A stretch of DNA of 64,000 nt from Zizania palustris (lineage: Eukaryota > Streptophyta > Magnoliopsida > Poales > Poaceae), in contig JAAALK010000287.1 in the NCBI GenBank assembly GCA_019279435.1, forward strand, positions 68,761,144 to 68,825,143. The letters run 5' to 3'. The notes beneath the pieces were generated by a model. That model saw nothing but the letters and a program-made list of their open reading frames with translations, was not told where the DNA came from and made no database searches. Each line of letters begins with the position of its first letter. Position 1 is the first letter of the stretch. Made by a program: the position numbers and the translations under genes. This document shows, piece after piece, positions 1 through 12,226 of this stretch.

Positions 1-913
1 CAGACGTGTAGTCATCATTGAGCATGTCGTCGTCATCGTCGCTCGAAATGGGAGTCGAGTTCTTTGTCTCCATTGGCTTAGGCTTCCATACCTGTTTCAC
101 AATTGGCCGAGGGCGGATTTCTTCAAAAATGGCGTCTCGCTCATCCTCGGCCTTCATTTTGCGTATCTCCTGTGAGCGTAGACATTGCAGGCGCCTTTTC
201 TGTGATTTGGACATGCCCGGAGGTGCCCAAGATGGATGTGGCTTGGTACCAGGCAACACCACCTTCTTCTGTGATTTTTGGCCGAAGGGGTGTTACCCGG
301 GTCGGCCTCGCGTGTCTTATACTTGGTAGCAACCTCGCTATGGACCCTATCGGTCGAACCGGCCTCGTTCGGCTGGTCGAACCAAGCTTCGGCACGGGCC
401 TCGGTCGGACTAGGGGAATTACCTTCTTTGGGCTTCGGCGAAGGAGCCTTTGGGATTGGGACTTCCTGAGACCCTACCTTGATTGTGATGGCATCAGACT
501 CCCTCTCCTACGCTACGTTGTGCCCATCTCCCCTTGCTTCGTCCTGTGTGAGTCAATTCAGAGGTACCACGGACAGCCTGTGGAAGACATCTCCCTTCAC
601 TGTGTCTGTTTGTCCCTGCCAATTATAATACTCCGAAGGAAAATAGGGGGCAACGTTATACTGCGAAGGGTACTCTGAGGGCAAGGTATAGTTCGGAGCC
701 CATGGGGTTCTTGCCCAATTGTATGGCAGAGGCATTGGTGGCTCCAGCGGCTTCGCCCACTGCGAGCCGAACCTATTGCCCGGAGGGGGGTTCCGCCATG
801 TCGACGGTATTTTGGACCATATTAGCGAAGGGTCCTGCCAGGCCAGAGGTATGTTTGACCATTGTGGGATGAAGCCTCCCACCGGGGGGTTCACCCAGAG
901 TGGAGCTGATCTC

Positions 914-1128
914 GGCCATTGGGGACCAAGCTCATTGTGCGAAGGGTTCGGCCATTGGGGTCCGAACCCACTGTGTGGAGGGTTCGACCACTGGGTCTGA
1001 ACTCACCCTTCGGGAGGTTCGGCTGCTAGGGTCGGAACTCACTATGCAGAGGGTTTGGCCTTTGGGTTCCGAACCTGTTGCGCGAAGGGCTCGGCCACTA
1101 GGGTCCAAAGCTACCCTTCGACTGCCTT
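914..1128 (-). repeat. 36-bp in-frame tandem repeat in gag
   Basis: Six degenerate units start at 914, 950, 986, 1021, 1057 and 1093. All are 36 bp except the third, which is 35 bp. Each plus-strand unit begins with a form of GGCCATTGGG and ends with a form of GAAGGGTTC. On the coding (minus) strand this gives a 12-residue Pro/Trp/Asn-rich repeat. The 35-bp unit would break the frame. Confidence 0.8.
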
Positions 1129-2601
1129 GGCCCCTTCGGTTGTCTTAGCTTTTTTGCACGAGGGCCTGTTTCCTTGGCTTTCTTTTGGTGTTTGTTCAAC
1201 ATCATCTGGTATGTCACCTTCGGTTTCTTATGATCCCTAGCCGAAGGAGACGTGTTGACATTCTTTTTCCACACTCCTACCTCAGGGTTCATTGGTACGA
1301 GAGTATGTGTGCGTGATTCTCCGATAATGACCACTTTCTCCTTAGCTGACTCGTCCTGTTCTGGCTGAATCAGTACTTTCTTCTCGTCAAGGTCGACAGT
1401 GTTCACGGGAAAAGGTCTTTGTCTAGCTTCATCTTTGGACTGGAGTCTATCTTCAATTGTCCTAATTCTATAGCCGATTGAACCTACCGATGAAAAACAT
1501 TGCAGACGTTAGTATAATGAGAATGCGAATCATGCCACTTACAGTAGGGGTGTTTCTTTAGCTCGTTGGTGGTTGGAATGACTTGTCCCTTAGGCAACCT
1601 GAGAAGCTGGCTCTTCAAGAGGAAATCAAATATTTTATCGCACTCAGTTATATCAAATGATTATTTGACTTCGCTAGGCCGACTCTTAGTGGGAGACGGC
1701 CGTAACTCAGAACAAGTGATGGGTTTGCTCTTAGCATTCCAAACCCATTTGGCTGCATACATGTCAGCCAAATCTTCCTCTTCCTCTGACTCTTCCTCAT
1801 CGGAGCGTTCCATGATGTGGACTTCAACCCTGGGCTTGTTGAATGTCTTAATAAACCTTTTATCTTTGGCTCGGCCTTCTTGGACAAGAGCCTGCTGTTA
1901 TACTTGGTTGACTTCTAACAAGTTCTGGTTGTTTAACCTCTCTTTAATCTCAAAACGCAATTTGTTGAAAGCTAGGTCCGCCAAATCCCTCTCTAAAATA
2001 TTGAGACTAAAACATCGGTTTATGGTATCTCTAAAGCGCTTGATGTATTCGGACACACTCTCACTAGATTTCTGTTTGACCGATGTCAATTGTGAAAGCC
2101 TGAGTTCTGTTTCGCCCGTGTAAAAATAGTCATGGAACTTTTGTTCTAATTCGGCCCATGTTTGGACAGAGTTTGGGGGGAGTGCCAAAAACCAAGTGAA
2201 AGTGGTGCTGGATAATGAGAGAGAAAATAGTCTATGTTTTAAAGTGTCCGACCCACTAGCTTCTCCACACTGTGCTAAGAACTGGCTGACATGCTCTAGT
2301 GTGGTTTTTTTACCCTCGTTGTCAAACTTGGTGAATTCAGGGACTCTATAGCTGTGAGGGTATGGTATAGTGTCGAAATGATCGGGGTACGGTTTCTGAT
2401 AAACCCTAGCCCGAACCCCCCTAGCCCGTCTCCTAGGCACGAAGTCGGTGCATTCCCTAAACAGCGCGCGTATCCGCTCCTCAATGTCGTCTTGGCCTCC
2501 TGCCTGTGTGCGTCTCTCATGCAGGGGCGCGACACGTGGTGGTATGTTGGCGCGTCGACCGTGGGGGTCTTCCTCACGTGCTGGCTTGGGGTATATGACA
2601 T

Positions 2602-3088
2602 TGTTGGGGGAAAATACTTCATCCTCAGGACTTTAGAGATCAATAGTCAAAGATAATTCACCAGCATCAAAGCTTACGTTAGATGATGAAGTTTCTAAGC
2701 CGAAGGATACTTCGGCTTCATGGTCCGAAGGTATCCTCTGAAGGCTCGGAAGCTACAGTGGAAAATAGCAAGACTGATAAGACACCTGCCTTATCTACAT
2801 TCTCCGGATAAATTTTACTATTTAAACCCTATTCGGGGTACCGAATAGTTTCCACTATGTCGGTTGTAATTGACGGGTAAATAGGTCTTTTCCTTATAGT
2901 TTTTACCTATAAATACCCCCTTTCTTACCCTGTAATAGGTATCGATTTACTCAGCTATTCAAAACACAATTTCAGACTACTTTGAGCTATTATCCTATTC
3001 GGAGGCTCGAAATAGTTCTCAATGCAAACTCTCCGTTTGTTAGTTCTTAATCTTCAAGAACCTGTTAGCGTGATCTTTTACGCCAATA
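2602..3088 (+). mobile_element. Solo LTR of a Gypsy family, inserted in the gag
   Basis: A 487-bp segment with TGTTGGGGG and GCCAATA ends, and a TATA-like CTATAAATACCCCC near 2909. It is homologous to the LTRs at 58085-58654 and 55630-56164, and in reverse to 26800-27315. The flanks GACAT and GATGT are an imperfect 5-bp duplication. The gag reading on both sides joins across it, which supports an insertion. No internal region is present, so it is a solo LTR left by recombination. Confidence 0.8.
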
Positions 3089-3772
3089 GATGTGTTTAGG
3101 CCTATGCGTTTGTGCATGTGGTGCGGTCAACACGGGAAAAACTAGCGCAGGCGTAGGTGGCGTGCAATAAACAGGGTTAGCTTGGTAATAGCTTGTTTTG
3201 GCCATATATGTTGAGGCCGGAGACATGATGGTCTTTCTAGTACTACTGTCGGTTCTGCTATAGATATGGTTTACCGGGGGTACACTGGTGATTAGAGTTG
3301 GAGGAACGACCTCGGTAAAGCCGAACCTTCTAAGTGTCGCCTCTACTTGAGAGCTATCTGCCAAATCTAAACGGTTGGCTAGCGAAGCGCTAACACCTTG
3401 ATCTACTGATGAGGATATTTTTTGCTCAATCTCTAAAGAAGATAAAGGATGCAATATTGGTGTTACCTGGGTCCGAGCGAGGTCGGGGACATTGACGTTG
3501 CACTTGATGAAACCCGCATGTGTCTTGACGTAGCTCCCGAGCATGAGGTCTTGTAGCGCTTTCATTTTTACCTCGATCTCTGCCCGGTCTTCTTCGGGGA
3601 TATCTTCAATGATAGGTGTCATGATGTTGCGGTTGTTGATATCTGCGCCCCCCATGGGATACATCGGCGATGTAGACGTAGTAGACATTGTAGATGTACC
3701 CATGGCCGATGTAGATGTACTTGTCATGTTGGCATAGCGTTCCCCAGCAGTCAGCAGAGTCACCAAAAAGTA

Positions 3773-5166
3773 TGTTGACACAAAAACGTGCCCCCACACT
3801 TGGGTTAGTTCGATGATCCAAAAGTGTGTGGATACTTAGGGACAAGCCTAAGCATAACACAACATTGACATCGCGTTCCGACTACCCTTAACAGTGGCAA
3901 GGGGGATAGAGTCGCCAGGTAATCAGATCAAACAGAAAAAATCCAATTAACCAAAATATATAGATAAAATAATCCAATCGGCCGAATGGAGCCTGATTGG
4001 TACAGAGTTTACCATGTGAAGGGTAACCGAAGGGAGGCCTTCGGTGTCTAGTATGAAGGGTCTGCCGAAGGTAGTCTTCGGCGTTCGAATCGATCTGGCC
4101 AAAGGCAGGCTCCGAATAGATCTCTGACACGAAATCACCTTCGAATGACAGGGTTCGGTGCGAAGTCTCTGACACGACAGAAATACTCCAATGCAACGTG
4201 CTGGCACGACTTCGTCTGGAGCAGGGTACTGGCGTGTCGAAGCTTGGTGCGGCGAAGCCTGCTGCGGAGCACTCTGGCATGGCCCCGGCGCGAAGCATCC
4301 CTGATGCGGAGTGGCTCCGGTATGTGGGAATTCGACCAGACTGACAATAGTGTGATGGGTTCGGCACGGTTAGTCGAAGCAGGGTTCCGCTGAAGGATGT
4401 TCTAGCAGCCTCCAAAACCAGTTTCCTAACCCCGGACACCTTCGACGAAGGGGCTCCGAGCGTGAAAACCTGCAACAGAGCAGAGATCAAGTGCCAATTC
4501 ATCCTAGAGACCGAATTTACCAAGTGTTGCAGTAGAGAAATGAAGGTAGCAATCTATTACGTAGATTAACGGATACTCCACAGGTGAAGCAACAAGGCGA
4601 TAGCAATCTGTTACATAGATTAACGGGTACTTCACGAGTGAAGTAACAAGGATTACCACTATTTCGAAGTGGACGATGGAGGGCTTCCAAGCAAACCCAC
4701 GAAGGTGGTACAGGAAAGTAAAGGAAAAATAAAGGTACAATTCAAACTAGGGTTTGAAATTGGCATCTGTTGTGCGGGGGTTGATGAACTGGCCTCACCC
4801 CTATATTTATAGGGGCCAGTCTTATTATCTCTAAAGCTAATATGGTAGGATTCGGCCAAATCAAGCTTAGGGATAAAAACAATCATAATCAGACTCCAAC
4901 TCTATATCCGAAGCCAGTCCGAAGTGGGCCTTCAGCAGGCCTGTCGAAGCCTCCTCCTTGGGCCGAAGCTTCGGCGAGGCAGGCCTCCGAAGGGCCTTCT
5001 GGCCGAAGCTAGTAGGCCGCTAAAAGGCCTCTAAAGCCCAATGTTTGATGGGCCTTCAGCCCTATAGGGCATCAGCCTGAACCAGGGCTTTTGTATTTTT
5101 GGCCCAAATTACCAAAATTGATATTTTGACAATCTTGACCATTAATGCCATTTCCTTCTATCAACA
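3773..5166 (-). repeat. 5' LTR of the 1-5166 Gypsy element
   Basis: A 1394-bp LTR with TGTTGACA and CTATCAACA termini. Segments such as CTTGGGTTAGTTCGATGATC near the left end, and CCAAAATTGATATTTTGACA near the right end, recur with small changes in the 51594-53183 copy. It contains many CCGAAG/CTTCGG words. Confidence 0.85.
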
Positions 5167-5190
5167 CTCTTCAAAATCCAGAATATCCAT

Positions 5191-5934
5191 CTACTCTTTA
5201 GTAACAGATATCAGGGAGGACAAAGCGAAACCACCTGCAAGAACAAAAGTGCCAGATGAGCTTGGTTCCGCAGTGGTGCCACGGCTAGAGCCAGAAACTA
5301 GAGCCAAAGGCTGAGGCAAAGAGTTTTTGTGTCCTGCAAAAGATGCCTTGGCAATCTCTGTGGACTTCAGGTTGCTGAAGAGTTCATCATAGGTCAATGT
5401 TTCATATCCTGTGGACTCCTCAATGCTGCATATCTTTACTTCCCATATGCTACGATCGAGAGCATAGAGAAGCTTGATAGCCCTATCATGGTCATTGTAA
5501 GCAAGCGTCCCAGTAGATCTCAAGTTACTCACTATTGCATCAAAACGTGAAAACATGGCATCTATAGACTCGTTAGGGCCTTGCACAAACAGTTGATACT
5601 ATTGATTGTATGTGCTCTGGCGCCTAGCCTTGATCTGTGTAGAGCCCTAATGAAAAACAGTGAGTGTAGTCAAAATTTCTCTAGTTGTCCTAAGGTGATG
5701 TACCCTATCAAACTCACTTCTACTCAAGCCAATGAACAGAATATTTCTAGCTTTGGAATTAGAATTATACTGATCCTTTTCTGCTTGAGTAGTGCGAGTC
5801 TTAGGGATGAAGTATTGTGAATCCACAATCTCCAATATTGCATTTCTTTGGCTTAGCAAGTAAGCCTCCACGCGCACCTTCCAGTATGCAAAATCAGTTC
5901 CATCAAACAGAGGTATTTTGCTAACTCTGTCCAT
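5191..5934 (-). pseudogene. Copia gag fragment
   Basis: Two minus-strand reading frames encode the start of a Copia Gag. 5647-5934 begins MDRVSKIPLFDGTDFAYWK and carries VRVEAYLLSQ, a form typical of the plant Copia Gag (DUF4219/UBN2-like) amino terminus. 5191-5586 continues with IDAMFSRFDAIVSNL, LLYALDRSIWEVKI and TLTYDELFSNLKSTE, the UBN2 core. The frame is broken between 5586 and 5647. The carboxyl end, including any zinc knuckle, is lost at the Gypsy junction at 5166/5167. The start ATG (5934-5932) lies 65 bp from the LTR, right after the primer-binding site. Confidence 0.8.
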
Positions 5935-5978
5935 GTCACCAAAAGATCACAAAACCAGTTAAGGTCAACTGGTGATCT

Positions 5979-5998
5979 TAACCAAGCTTTGATACCAA
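5979..5998 (-). promoter_or_regulatory. Primer-binding site (initiator tRNA-Met type)
   Basis: On the minus strand the LTR ends CCAACA, followed by AT and TGGTATCAAAGCTTGG. This matches the initiator methionine tRNA 3' end used by Copia elements (usually TGGTATCAGAGC), with one change. It fixes the LTR boundary at 6000. Confidence 0.75.
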
Positions 5999-5999
5999 T

Positions 6000-7916
6000 T
6001 GTTGGACCGAAACAGGCGACCAGAGGGGGGTGAAGTGGAGCTTTTCAAATATCTCTTCTGTTGAACAGACTTCGAATACACCCTTCGGAGTGTCTGGTTC
6101 GAAGGTATGGAATACACTCCGAACACAGGCTTCGGATGGGGTAAAATTTCAAAATTCAGAAGACTTTGCTCGCACCCAGAAACCCAAAAATGCACTGAAC
6201 TCTGCAAAGATTGTGTAGGATCCACACACCGAGGTGCCTTGAGCAGGCTTCGCACAACCAAACTTTACACAAGAACGTTTCCCTCAGAGAGCTCCGAACA
6301 GATACTCCGCACTAGTAACTGGTACTAGGCTTTCACACTTCGGAGTGCTCCAAATAGGAGCAAGCAAACTGACTATAAGGAGGACTTTGGCTACGAGAAG
6401 AAAACATGCTTTGAATGCACACTTCACAAGGTGCTTCACTTGTAATCGGTGAGGACTAACATCCGATTTACACAGAGCGAATCACTCACAAAAATCGTAC
6501 GCATGAGAGACAAAAACAATTCGTTGGAAATGACATAGAGAAAAAACTCTGGTTGACACATAACAAAGTGAAGTGTAGAAAACTCAATTCATGCAGTGCA
6601 AATAACCCAGATACAAGTTCATGCAATTAAAGAAAAACGGAACAGAAATTTCATTGTAAGAACAGGGAACACAAAAGACTAACAAAACTGAGTACATGAG
6701 AATGACGACTGGCTTTAGGTGTCCTGGAAAGATTTCTCAAAGTGTTACCTAGACACAGCCGACCTCACTATTTATAGGCACAACTCAGTCATGCGAATAG
6801 ACTACTTTAACCCTAGGGTTTACATTGTTTTTGTCTCTAGCAGACACGGGGGTACAGATGGTAGTCTACTTTATTGGAAGCTCCTTTTGTCAGCTTCGCA
6901 AAGCAGGGAGTATTAGCCTTTGTAGAGTAGACACGATCAGCTTTTGCAAAGTGGAATCTTTCGGAGCCCCATTCGCACATGAAGTGTATAGAGGATTCGG
7001 TGGCATGCTTCGAACCCGAAGGCCTTCACTTCACCGAAGTCAGTCTTTGATACATTGATGGTTTTGAGCCGAAGTCGTCAAAGCCTTTGAGCCTTCGCAT
7101 TATCACATCTAGATTAGACCACCATGGCTTCGCAGCTACTCCAAGCTCGAACTCTATCCATCCTTGTACCGAACCCATGCATGGCCGAAGTACATCAAGT
7201 CATCCACACTCCGAAGCCCCACCTTCGAAGTACCTGCACCACCTTACGAAGCACTTCCATAAGCACTCCTTCATAGTGTCTCCGCCGAGAGCACACTCAT
7301 GAAGAGCCTTACCCGGATCATGCCTTCAATGCCCCTTGTCTTCTGAGACCTTTGTCAGGTGACCCTTCGAGTACCTCTTTCCAGAGCACACTTCGAAAGC
7401 CTTGCCTCATTGTAGAGGACTTTATCTCGAGGTACCTTTAGCCGGAGCCACCCTTCGCACTTTCTACCTTTGCCTGCTACACCTCGACCCGAGGACTGAC
7501 CTCAACTCCACGCAACCTCTGTGACCAAGCTCCCTACTCGCCTGGCATCAAGATCCCTGCTTGACCCAGGTTCACCTACTACGAACCGTCCCGTTGCCTC
7601 CGAAGTCACCTGCACACTAACGACAACCAGACAAGTGTATCCGATACCCTGGAGACCTCTCCTGGTAAACTCCCTCTGGTACACACTCCAGTGTACCATC
7701 CAAAATACCGAACCTTTCAGTACAATCTCCGAGATGTATTCTGTCGGACCCCTCCGACAAACATACTCCGGTGCACACTTGCACAACCATCAAGCACTGA
7801 ATCTTTCGGTGAAACACCTATGAAACTCCTTCGGAGGGACCTCTTCTCCCAGAAGGATACTTGTCAATCACTCATCACAGACATGAAACCAAGGCATATT
7901 TCAACTTGGTTTCTCA
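6000..7916 (-). repeat. 5' LTR of the Sirevirus-like Copia element
   Basis: A 1917-bp LTR. The right end is set by comparison with 42070-50025: both share TGTCAATCACTCATCACAGA and then a hairpin, ending TTCTCA. In this copy the hairpin arms are GAAACCAAG and CTTGGTTTC at 7885-7914. The homologue is rich in CTTCGGAG words along its length. Confidence 0.75.
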
Positions 7917-9489
7917 CAATGTGTTTGCAAATGCCTATGGGGTCAGTTTTCTTGTTGTGCCTAATGATATATCGGCTCCAGCTATCAGCTGAGTCGATGT
8001 CGAGGTCGTGGGATGGTTGGAAATGAGGAAAGAAGGGATTGAATGGCGAATATATCAAGACAAGTTAAGAAGAAGACGTCAAGAAGAGTGGGACTCATCG
8101 GCCCATGGCCAAAAATGAAAGTATTTGGGGGCATCAGACCAAAAATAATAGGATGTAGCCAGCATTGGCTCATTCTAGTATGGCCTAGCAAGAGAAAGGT
8201 CGATGCAATGGCCAATGTCGATCTCATCCCAAAAGGCGCGTTATGGATGGCTGGAAGGGGAAGAGACAAAGTTGGAACTCTAGGAAATTGTGAAAACGTT
8301 GGAAGGTGAAGGGTTTCAAAAATTAATAATAAAATTGGGAAGACGCAATGGAAAGACATCTGAGAAGACGTGGTGGCAGAAGGTGATGATGATCGATAAT
8401 TTTAAAGTATCGGTTGCCCCTTTGATGCTCTGAAACCTAGGGGCATGTGTTGACACCAAGATTTGGTAAAGCCCGGGCCTACTAAAGATGCCACACGGTC
8501 AACAGAAGTCAAAAAGGATCCGGTCAAAGATGGTCAAGGAAGCCCGTCCATGCTGTTACAAGATGACCGGACACAGAAGAGCCGATGAAGATAAAGATAA
8601 AAAGAAGATAAAGCATTGTCCAGAATCGGCTAGGATAGAGTGTTTGGATGACAAGTCTCTGAACTATAAATATGTACCCCTAGTTAGATTAGAAACACAC
8701 ATATATGTCAAAAAACTACTCAACACATCACCACCCTTGGCTTCCAAGGTTAATCCCAGCGGGATTCGGCACTCGGAGATGGGCTGCATCGTTCCAATCT
8801 CCGGTGAAGAGGTGAGTCCCGCCACCCCCAACAACCGTATCGACTAAGTCAGTATCCTCACGGCTGCATCAATTTTATCTCTTGAGGTGAATGTCGAAAC
8901 AATACCGTCGTCGGTTCTCGATGTATCGGCTAGGTCTAAGACTGCATCAGATTGATCTCTTAGATTTATGTGATCTAGGTGTGGTAGTTTGAGGCTTCAT
9001 CGGTTAAGTCTGACATCTATTGATATATTATCTTTTTCATATTGTATATCGTTCATCTAAATAAAGCATGTCCAACACTTTGATGTATTATTAAGATCAT
9101 CGTGATTAGCTACTATCTTGGTTAATTCCAATCTAGTTATTGTGATGATTTTCATGATATAGACATGTTATCTAGCACATTTTATTTATTTCTGTCGGAG
9201 TACAAATCGACAAGTTATCTTCAATTCAACGCCACATCTTATGCGCCATCGGAAACGCACTCATAGGCCTATGTGGTAAACTGCCCATCTTATCGGCCGA
9301 TGGCATGCTCGTCCGTTTGCTTCATCGCTGGTCATCGGTCCTATGGCCGATAAGCATACTATTCCACGAATATCTCATCCTTATCGCGGTCATCGGCTCG
9401 ATAGCCGATAGGCTATGCTATTGATCACATTCTTCTGTTTCCTAATCATGTTTCCTCATCAGTTGCAGGGTCAAACTGATTGGCACGTC
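7917..9489 (+). mobile_element. Ty3/Gypsy 3' end and LTR fragment
   Basis: A plus-strand remnant. 7917-8445 is non-coding internal sequence ending in a polypurine-like CCTAGGGGCA. An LTR starts at about 8446 (TGTGTTGACACCAAGATTTG). A good LTR-like end, CTGTCGGAG...AAATCGACA, is at 9212. The following 9213-9489 still has ATCGGCCGAT-type words and ends in a primer-site-like TTGGCACG, so the LTR may extend that far. No coding domain was recognised. The left side was cut by the Sirevirus insertion. Confidence 0.6.
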
Positions 9490-10343
9490 TTGAACCCTTT
9501 TTCTGAGAACTTAGGACCTGCACTAGATTTAAGAAAATCTTTCAGGCCACGCGTGTGTCAAAGTGTGACCAAAAAATGCACCAATAATTTGTCTAATCCA
9601 GTACTCTCCAAACAAATCCAACCTTTCAACTACAGAACGTCTAAAAATATCTTGTAGCTGCTTAATCAGTTTTTTTTTCAAAAAATCAATTGTTTTCCAC
9701 CTCTCAGGTTCTTAGCATCACAAAGACGTCACTTTTGGACTCCAAATCGCATGGGAAGCAGCAACGCAAGAAGCCAAGAACGGGTGAATTTGTCGTTTAG
9801 AGGGAGAGAGGAAGAAGTACCTAAATGGGGGAGAGGTCGCGGGTGTAGAACATGTTCAGAGTCTCCTACATGAGCATGGTAGTGTTCACTCAATGGCAAG
9901 CTAGCCCAGGGGCGAGCAATGACATCAAGGATGGGATATCCATATGCGGAGGCGTCACAACCACAGATTCAATAGGGTTCACTCCCATCGGTAGCCGGTG
10001 CATCTGCAAGGGATGATGTGTGTCTAGGATGGGGAGGGGACAAGCCAACACGACGAGCATGCGGCGGCGGTAGATTTATTGAAGGCATGGTGGTTGGCTA
10101 GAGCAAGAAACGCAATGAACAGAAGGAAGAAGATTGGCTCAGGGAAAGAACCACAGTGGATTGAAGGGGAATAAAGGAAGAAGATTGACTTGGGGAAAGA
10201 AGTACATTGGTGCGGCAAAATTTCCTCTTGCGCGCGAGAATATTTTTAGCAATCAATGAAGGCTCTCTACATGAGAGGAGCCAGGGAGAAATTTAGAGAT
10301 CACTTTAGGAAGTATTTTTAAGCACCTATTAGAGGTCAATGCT
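9490..10343. other. Intergenic stretch, no gene recognised
   Basis: Short open frames only, none resembling a known family. 10257-10278 holds a palindromic GGCTCTCTACATGAGAGGAG segment that could be a MITE remnant, but no paired terminus was found. Confidence 0.5.
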
Positions 10344-11708
10344 AATCTTTAAAATTGGGGAATATCTAGCTAGTGATAATATACAAAAAATATGGTAACC
10401 TAGTGCCCGCGTCGTTGTGTCAGGTGGAGGCTCGGGCGAAACCCACCCACAGCTGCTGCCACCCAACCTGCTCCACCCTCCCCTCATTGTCATCGGAGCG
10501 TGCTGCTGGGCCTTCTGTGTGGCCACGAGGAAGGTGGCGGTGGGGCATTTTCCTCCCACCTTTTCCCTTTCTTCCTCCTTCGTGTGCAGATCTGAATCTT
10601 GGTGCATCGAGTTCCACTGTCGTGGGCGATATCCGACGAGCGGTGAGCAACGTCCTGTCATCCTCGGGTGGCTCTCTATGGTCGTGGGGTTGCATGTGGT
10701 GGGCTGGCGGTGTGTAGCGACCGCGGGGCAGTGCGGTGACTACGGAACGACGGCGGCGGCCTTGCTGAGCGCGACAGCTGTGGGGTATCACGGTGACCGC
10801 GAGACGACACGGTGGCTGACTTGGAGTGCGTGACGGCCTAGAGGTCTGCTCGGTGTGGTGTCGATTGCAGCTACATATCTACCAGAAAATCATCTCTAGA
10901 TCTGGCCGCTGGTGTCTAGATCGGGTGTGTGGCGGCGATGACATCTTGATGGTGACAACTCGTAGTCTTTGGTATTGGCTTGGTGTTGGTGGCGTCCGAC
11001 GGAGCAAGGTAGTGGTTGGCGAGGGCGCGGCGATGACGAGTGCCTGACAACAACACGAGGATTCTACGTCTAGCGGCAACATGGAGGTGCGTGCTGGTGG
11101 CATTGGATGACGTCCAGCGGCGGCTGGGACAGCCATGATGTGAGCTCTTCAGTTAATCGGTGTGCTGCTGAGCGGCGGCCATGAGGAGTGTGCGGAGACC
11201 ATGAGACAAAGCACGACGATGTGATGTCTAGGAGGTGGTGCGTGACACACTTCGACAATGGTTTGGGAATCAGATCTGTCTTGTGGCGACAGCTGTGCGA
11301 GATCCGAGGTCGTTTGGAGCTAGTGGCGGCCAGTTCTTCTTTGGTGTTGTTTTCCTCTAGTGACGTCTCGACAGTCATCGGTTCTCTTCTCGTTTTTCTC
11401 TCCTCCCTTTCTTTGAAGCTCCCCTCTTTATTTGGCCATCTTCCTTCTCGACTGTAGGGTGCTCTTTAGTCTTGTGGTAGTCTTCGAGACTTGTGCTTTT
11501 CATTTGTTGATGTTGTCATAAGTAGGAGTGGTGCCAGTTGCGATGTGCTGGTTTGTTGGTGGTGGTAGGGTGTTGCTTGCATCGATGTTTTTATTTTTCC
11601 TGATTACTATTTTTCAGGACAATATTCTTGTATTTTTTTCTTTTATATCAATATATATCTCCACATTATCTTGTGTGAATTGTTTCAAAAAAATCTTTAA
11701 AATTGAGG
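10344..11708 (+). mobile_element. Candidate retroposed insertion bounded by 17-bp direct repeats
   Basis: The 17-bp AATCTTTAAAATTGGGG at 10344-10360 recurs as AATCTTTAAAATTGAGG at 11692-11708 (16 of 17 identical). The right copy directly follows a short A run in TTTCAAAAAAA. The 1.3 kb between is GC-rich at first (10400-11460) and then T-rich. This fits a truncated non-LTR retrotransposon or a retrocopy with a target-site duplication. No reverse transcriptase is present, and the overlapping frames on both strands look fortuitous. Confidence 0.35.
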
Positions 11709-12226
11709 CTATATAGAGCTTTATTTTAGAGATGCTCTTACGTGCTTCGGTGTCAATCTCACGGCGGTTTCACCTTTATTTTACACAGGCTGCGGGCCAC
11801 GCCGAACTGGGTCCGGGTGCAAGGCCCACTGAGGCCACTAAACTTGTCCCATATTTATTTAAATTTTAAATAAAACCGTGGAGGAGATTTCAAAAACATG
11901 AGAAATAATCCCGTTTCTCTGTGAGCACGAGTTGAAAATTTCAAGATCAACACAAGAATGAACAAAAACCGCAGATGAACATCATGCGGTCCCGGTCACT
12001 TTTTAACAAGCCGTACAGCTAAAGTTGAGCATGCCTCGATCAGGTCTCAAGCAGACAGAAATCAACAGCAAGTTACAAAAAGATGCTACAAGTGAAAATT
12101 AAATCGTAGAGATAGTGTCACACTACCACCAAAGCAACATTATTTTGCAGAGGTTTTCAAACCACATCCGTGGATGGAGTTATTTCGCAAATGTTCGTCT
12201 CGAAAATTTGAAACTCTTCTGTCCTC
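11709..12226 (-). other. 3' flank of the pyrophosphatase gene, including its 3' UTR
   Basis: No open frame of note. The transcript of the minus-strand pump gene should end here. Its polyadenylation site cannot be fixed from sequence alone. Confidence 0.4.

Larger units (their letters stand above)
1..3727 (-). pseudogene. Gypsy gag (start of gag-pol), decayed
   Basis: This encodes the structural Gag protein of the element, which would package its RNA in cytoplasmic particles. The likely start is the ATG at 3727-3725, giving a Ser/Thr-rich MTSTSTSAMG start. The reading passes to 3089, is split by a solo LTR, resumes at about 2601 and shifts frame near 2440. The Gag core lies at 1898-2440 and includes HRLFSLSLSSTTFTWF and SVSEYIKRFRDTINRCF, as in the retrotransposon Gag family. 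Further down there are several stops, an acidic stretch, a knuckle-like CKWHDSHSHYTNVC near 1510-1550, a Pro/Trp-rich repeat region, and a basic KSQKRRLQCLR segment near 160-210. Stops, a frameshift and the insertion make it non-functional. The Gag assignment is firm; whether protease begins inside the window is not resolved. Confidence 0.8.
1..5166 (-). mobile_element. Ty3/Gypsy retrotransposon, 5' part, cut by the window edge
   Basis: A minus-strand LTR retrotransposon. Its 5' LTR is 3773-5166, followed leftwards by a gag region that runs out of the window. The LTR has TGTTGACA and CAACA ends and is homologous to the solo LTR at 51594-53183. A primer-binding-like stretch (TTGGTGACTCTGCTG, then CTGGGGAA) abuts the LTR at about 3744-3772, but a short internal duplication interrupts it. 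The right flank is CTCTT, inside a Copia gag; its partner duplication would lie left of the window. A solo LTR of another family interrupts the element at 2602-3088. Confidence 0.85.
5167..7916 (-). mobile_element. Copia (Sirevirus-like) retrotransposon, 5' part
   Basis: A minus-strand Copia element. Its 5' LTR is 6000-7916, followed by a primer-binding site and gag at 5191-5934. The Gypsy element at 1-5166 cuts it, so pol and the 3' LTR are outside the window or deleted. The LTR is homologous to the solo LTR at 42070-50025 and more distantly to 60384-62017. On its right it joins a Gypsy fragment, so it was inserted into that older element. Confidence 0.8.

Noticed and set aside
914..1128. 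A 36-bp repeat array as a CRISPR
   Set aside because: The units are contiguous and degenerate, without unique spacers, and lie in a retrotransposon gag in a plant genome.
7087..7823. Frames inside the 6000-7916 LTR
   Set aside because: They recur in shifted form in the homologous LTR at 42070-50025 and are not conserved as protein.
8043..8847. Frames at 8043-8309 and 8488-8847 as genes
   Set aside because: They lie in Gypsy 3' internal and LTR sequence and show no domain.
10329..11457. Several overlapping frames of 70-138 codons
   Set aside because: They occur on both strands in GC-rich DNA, with no domain, no start context and no splice signals linking them.
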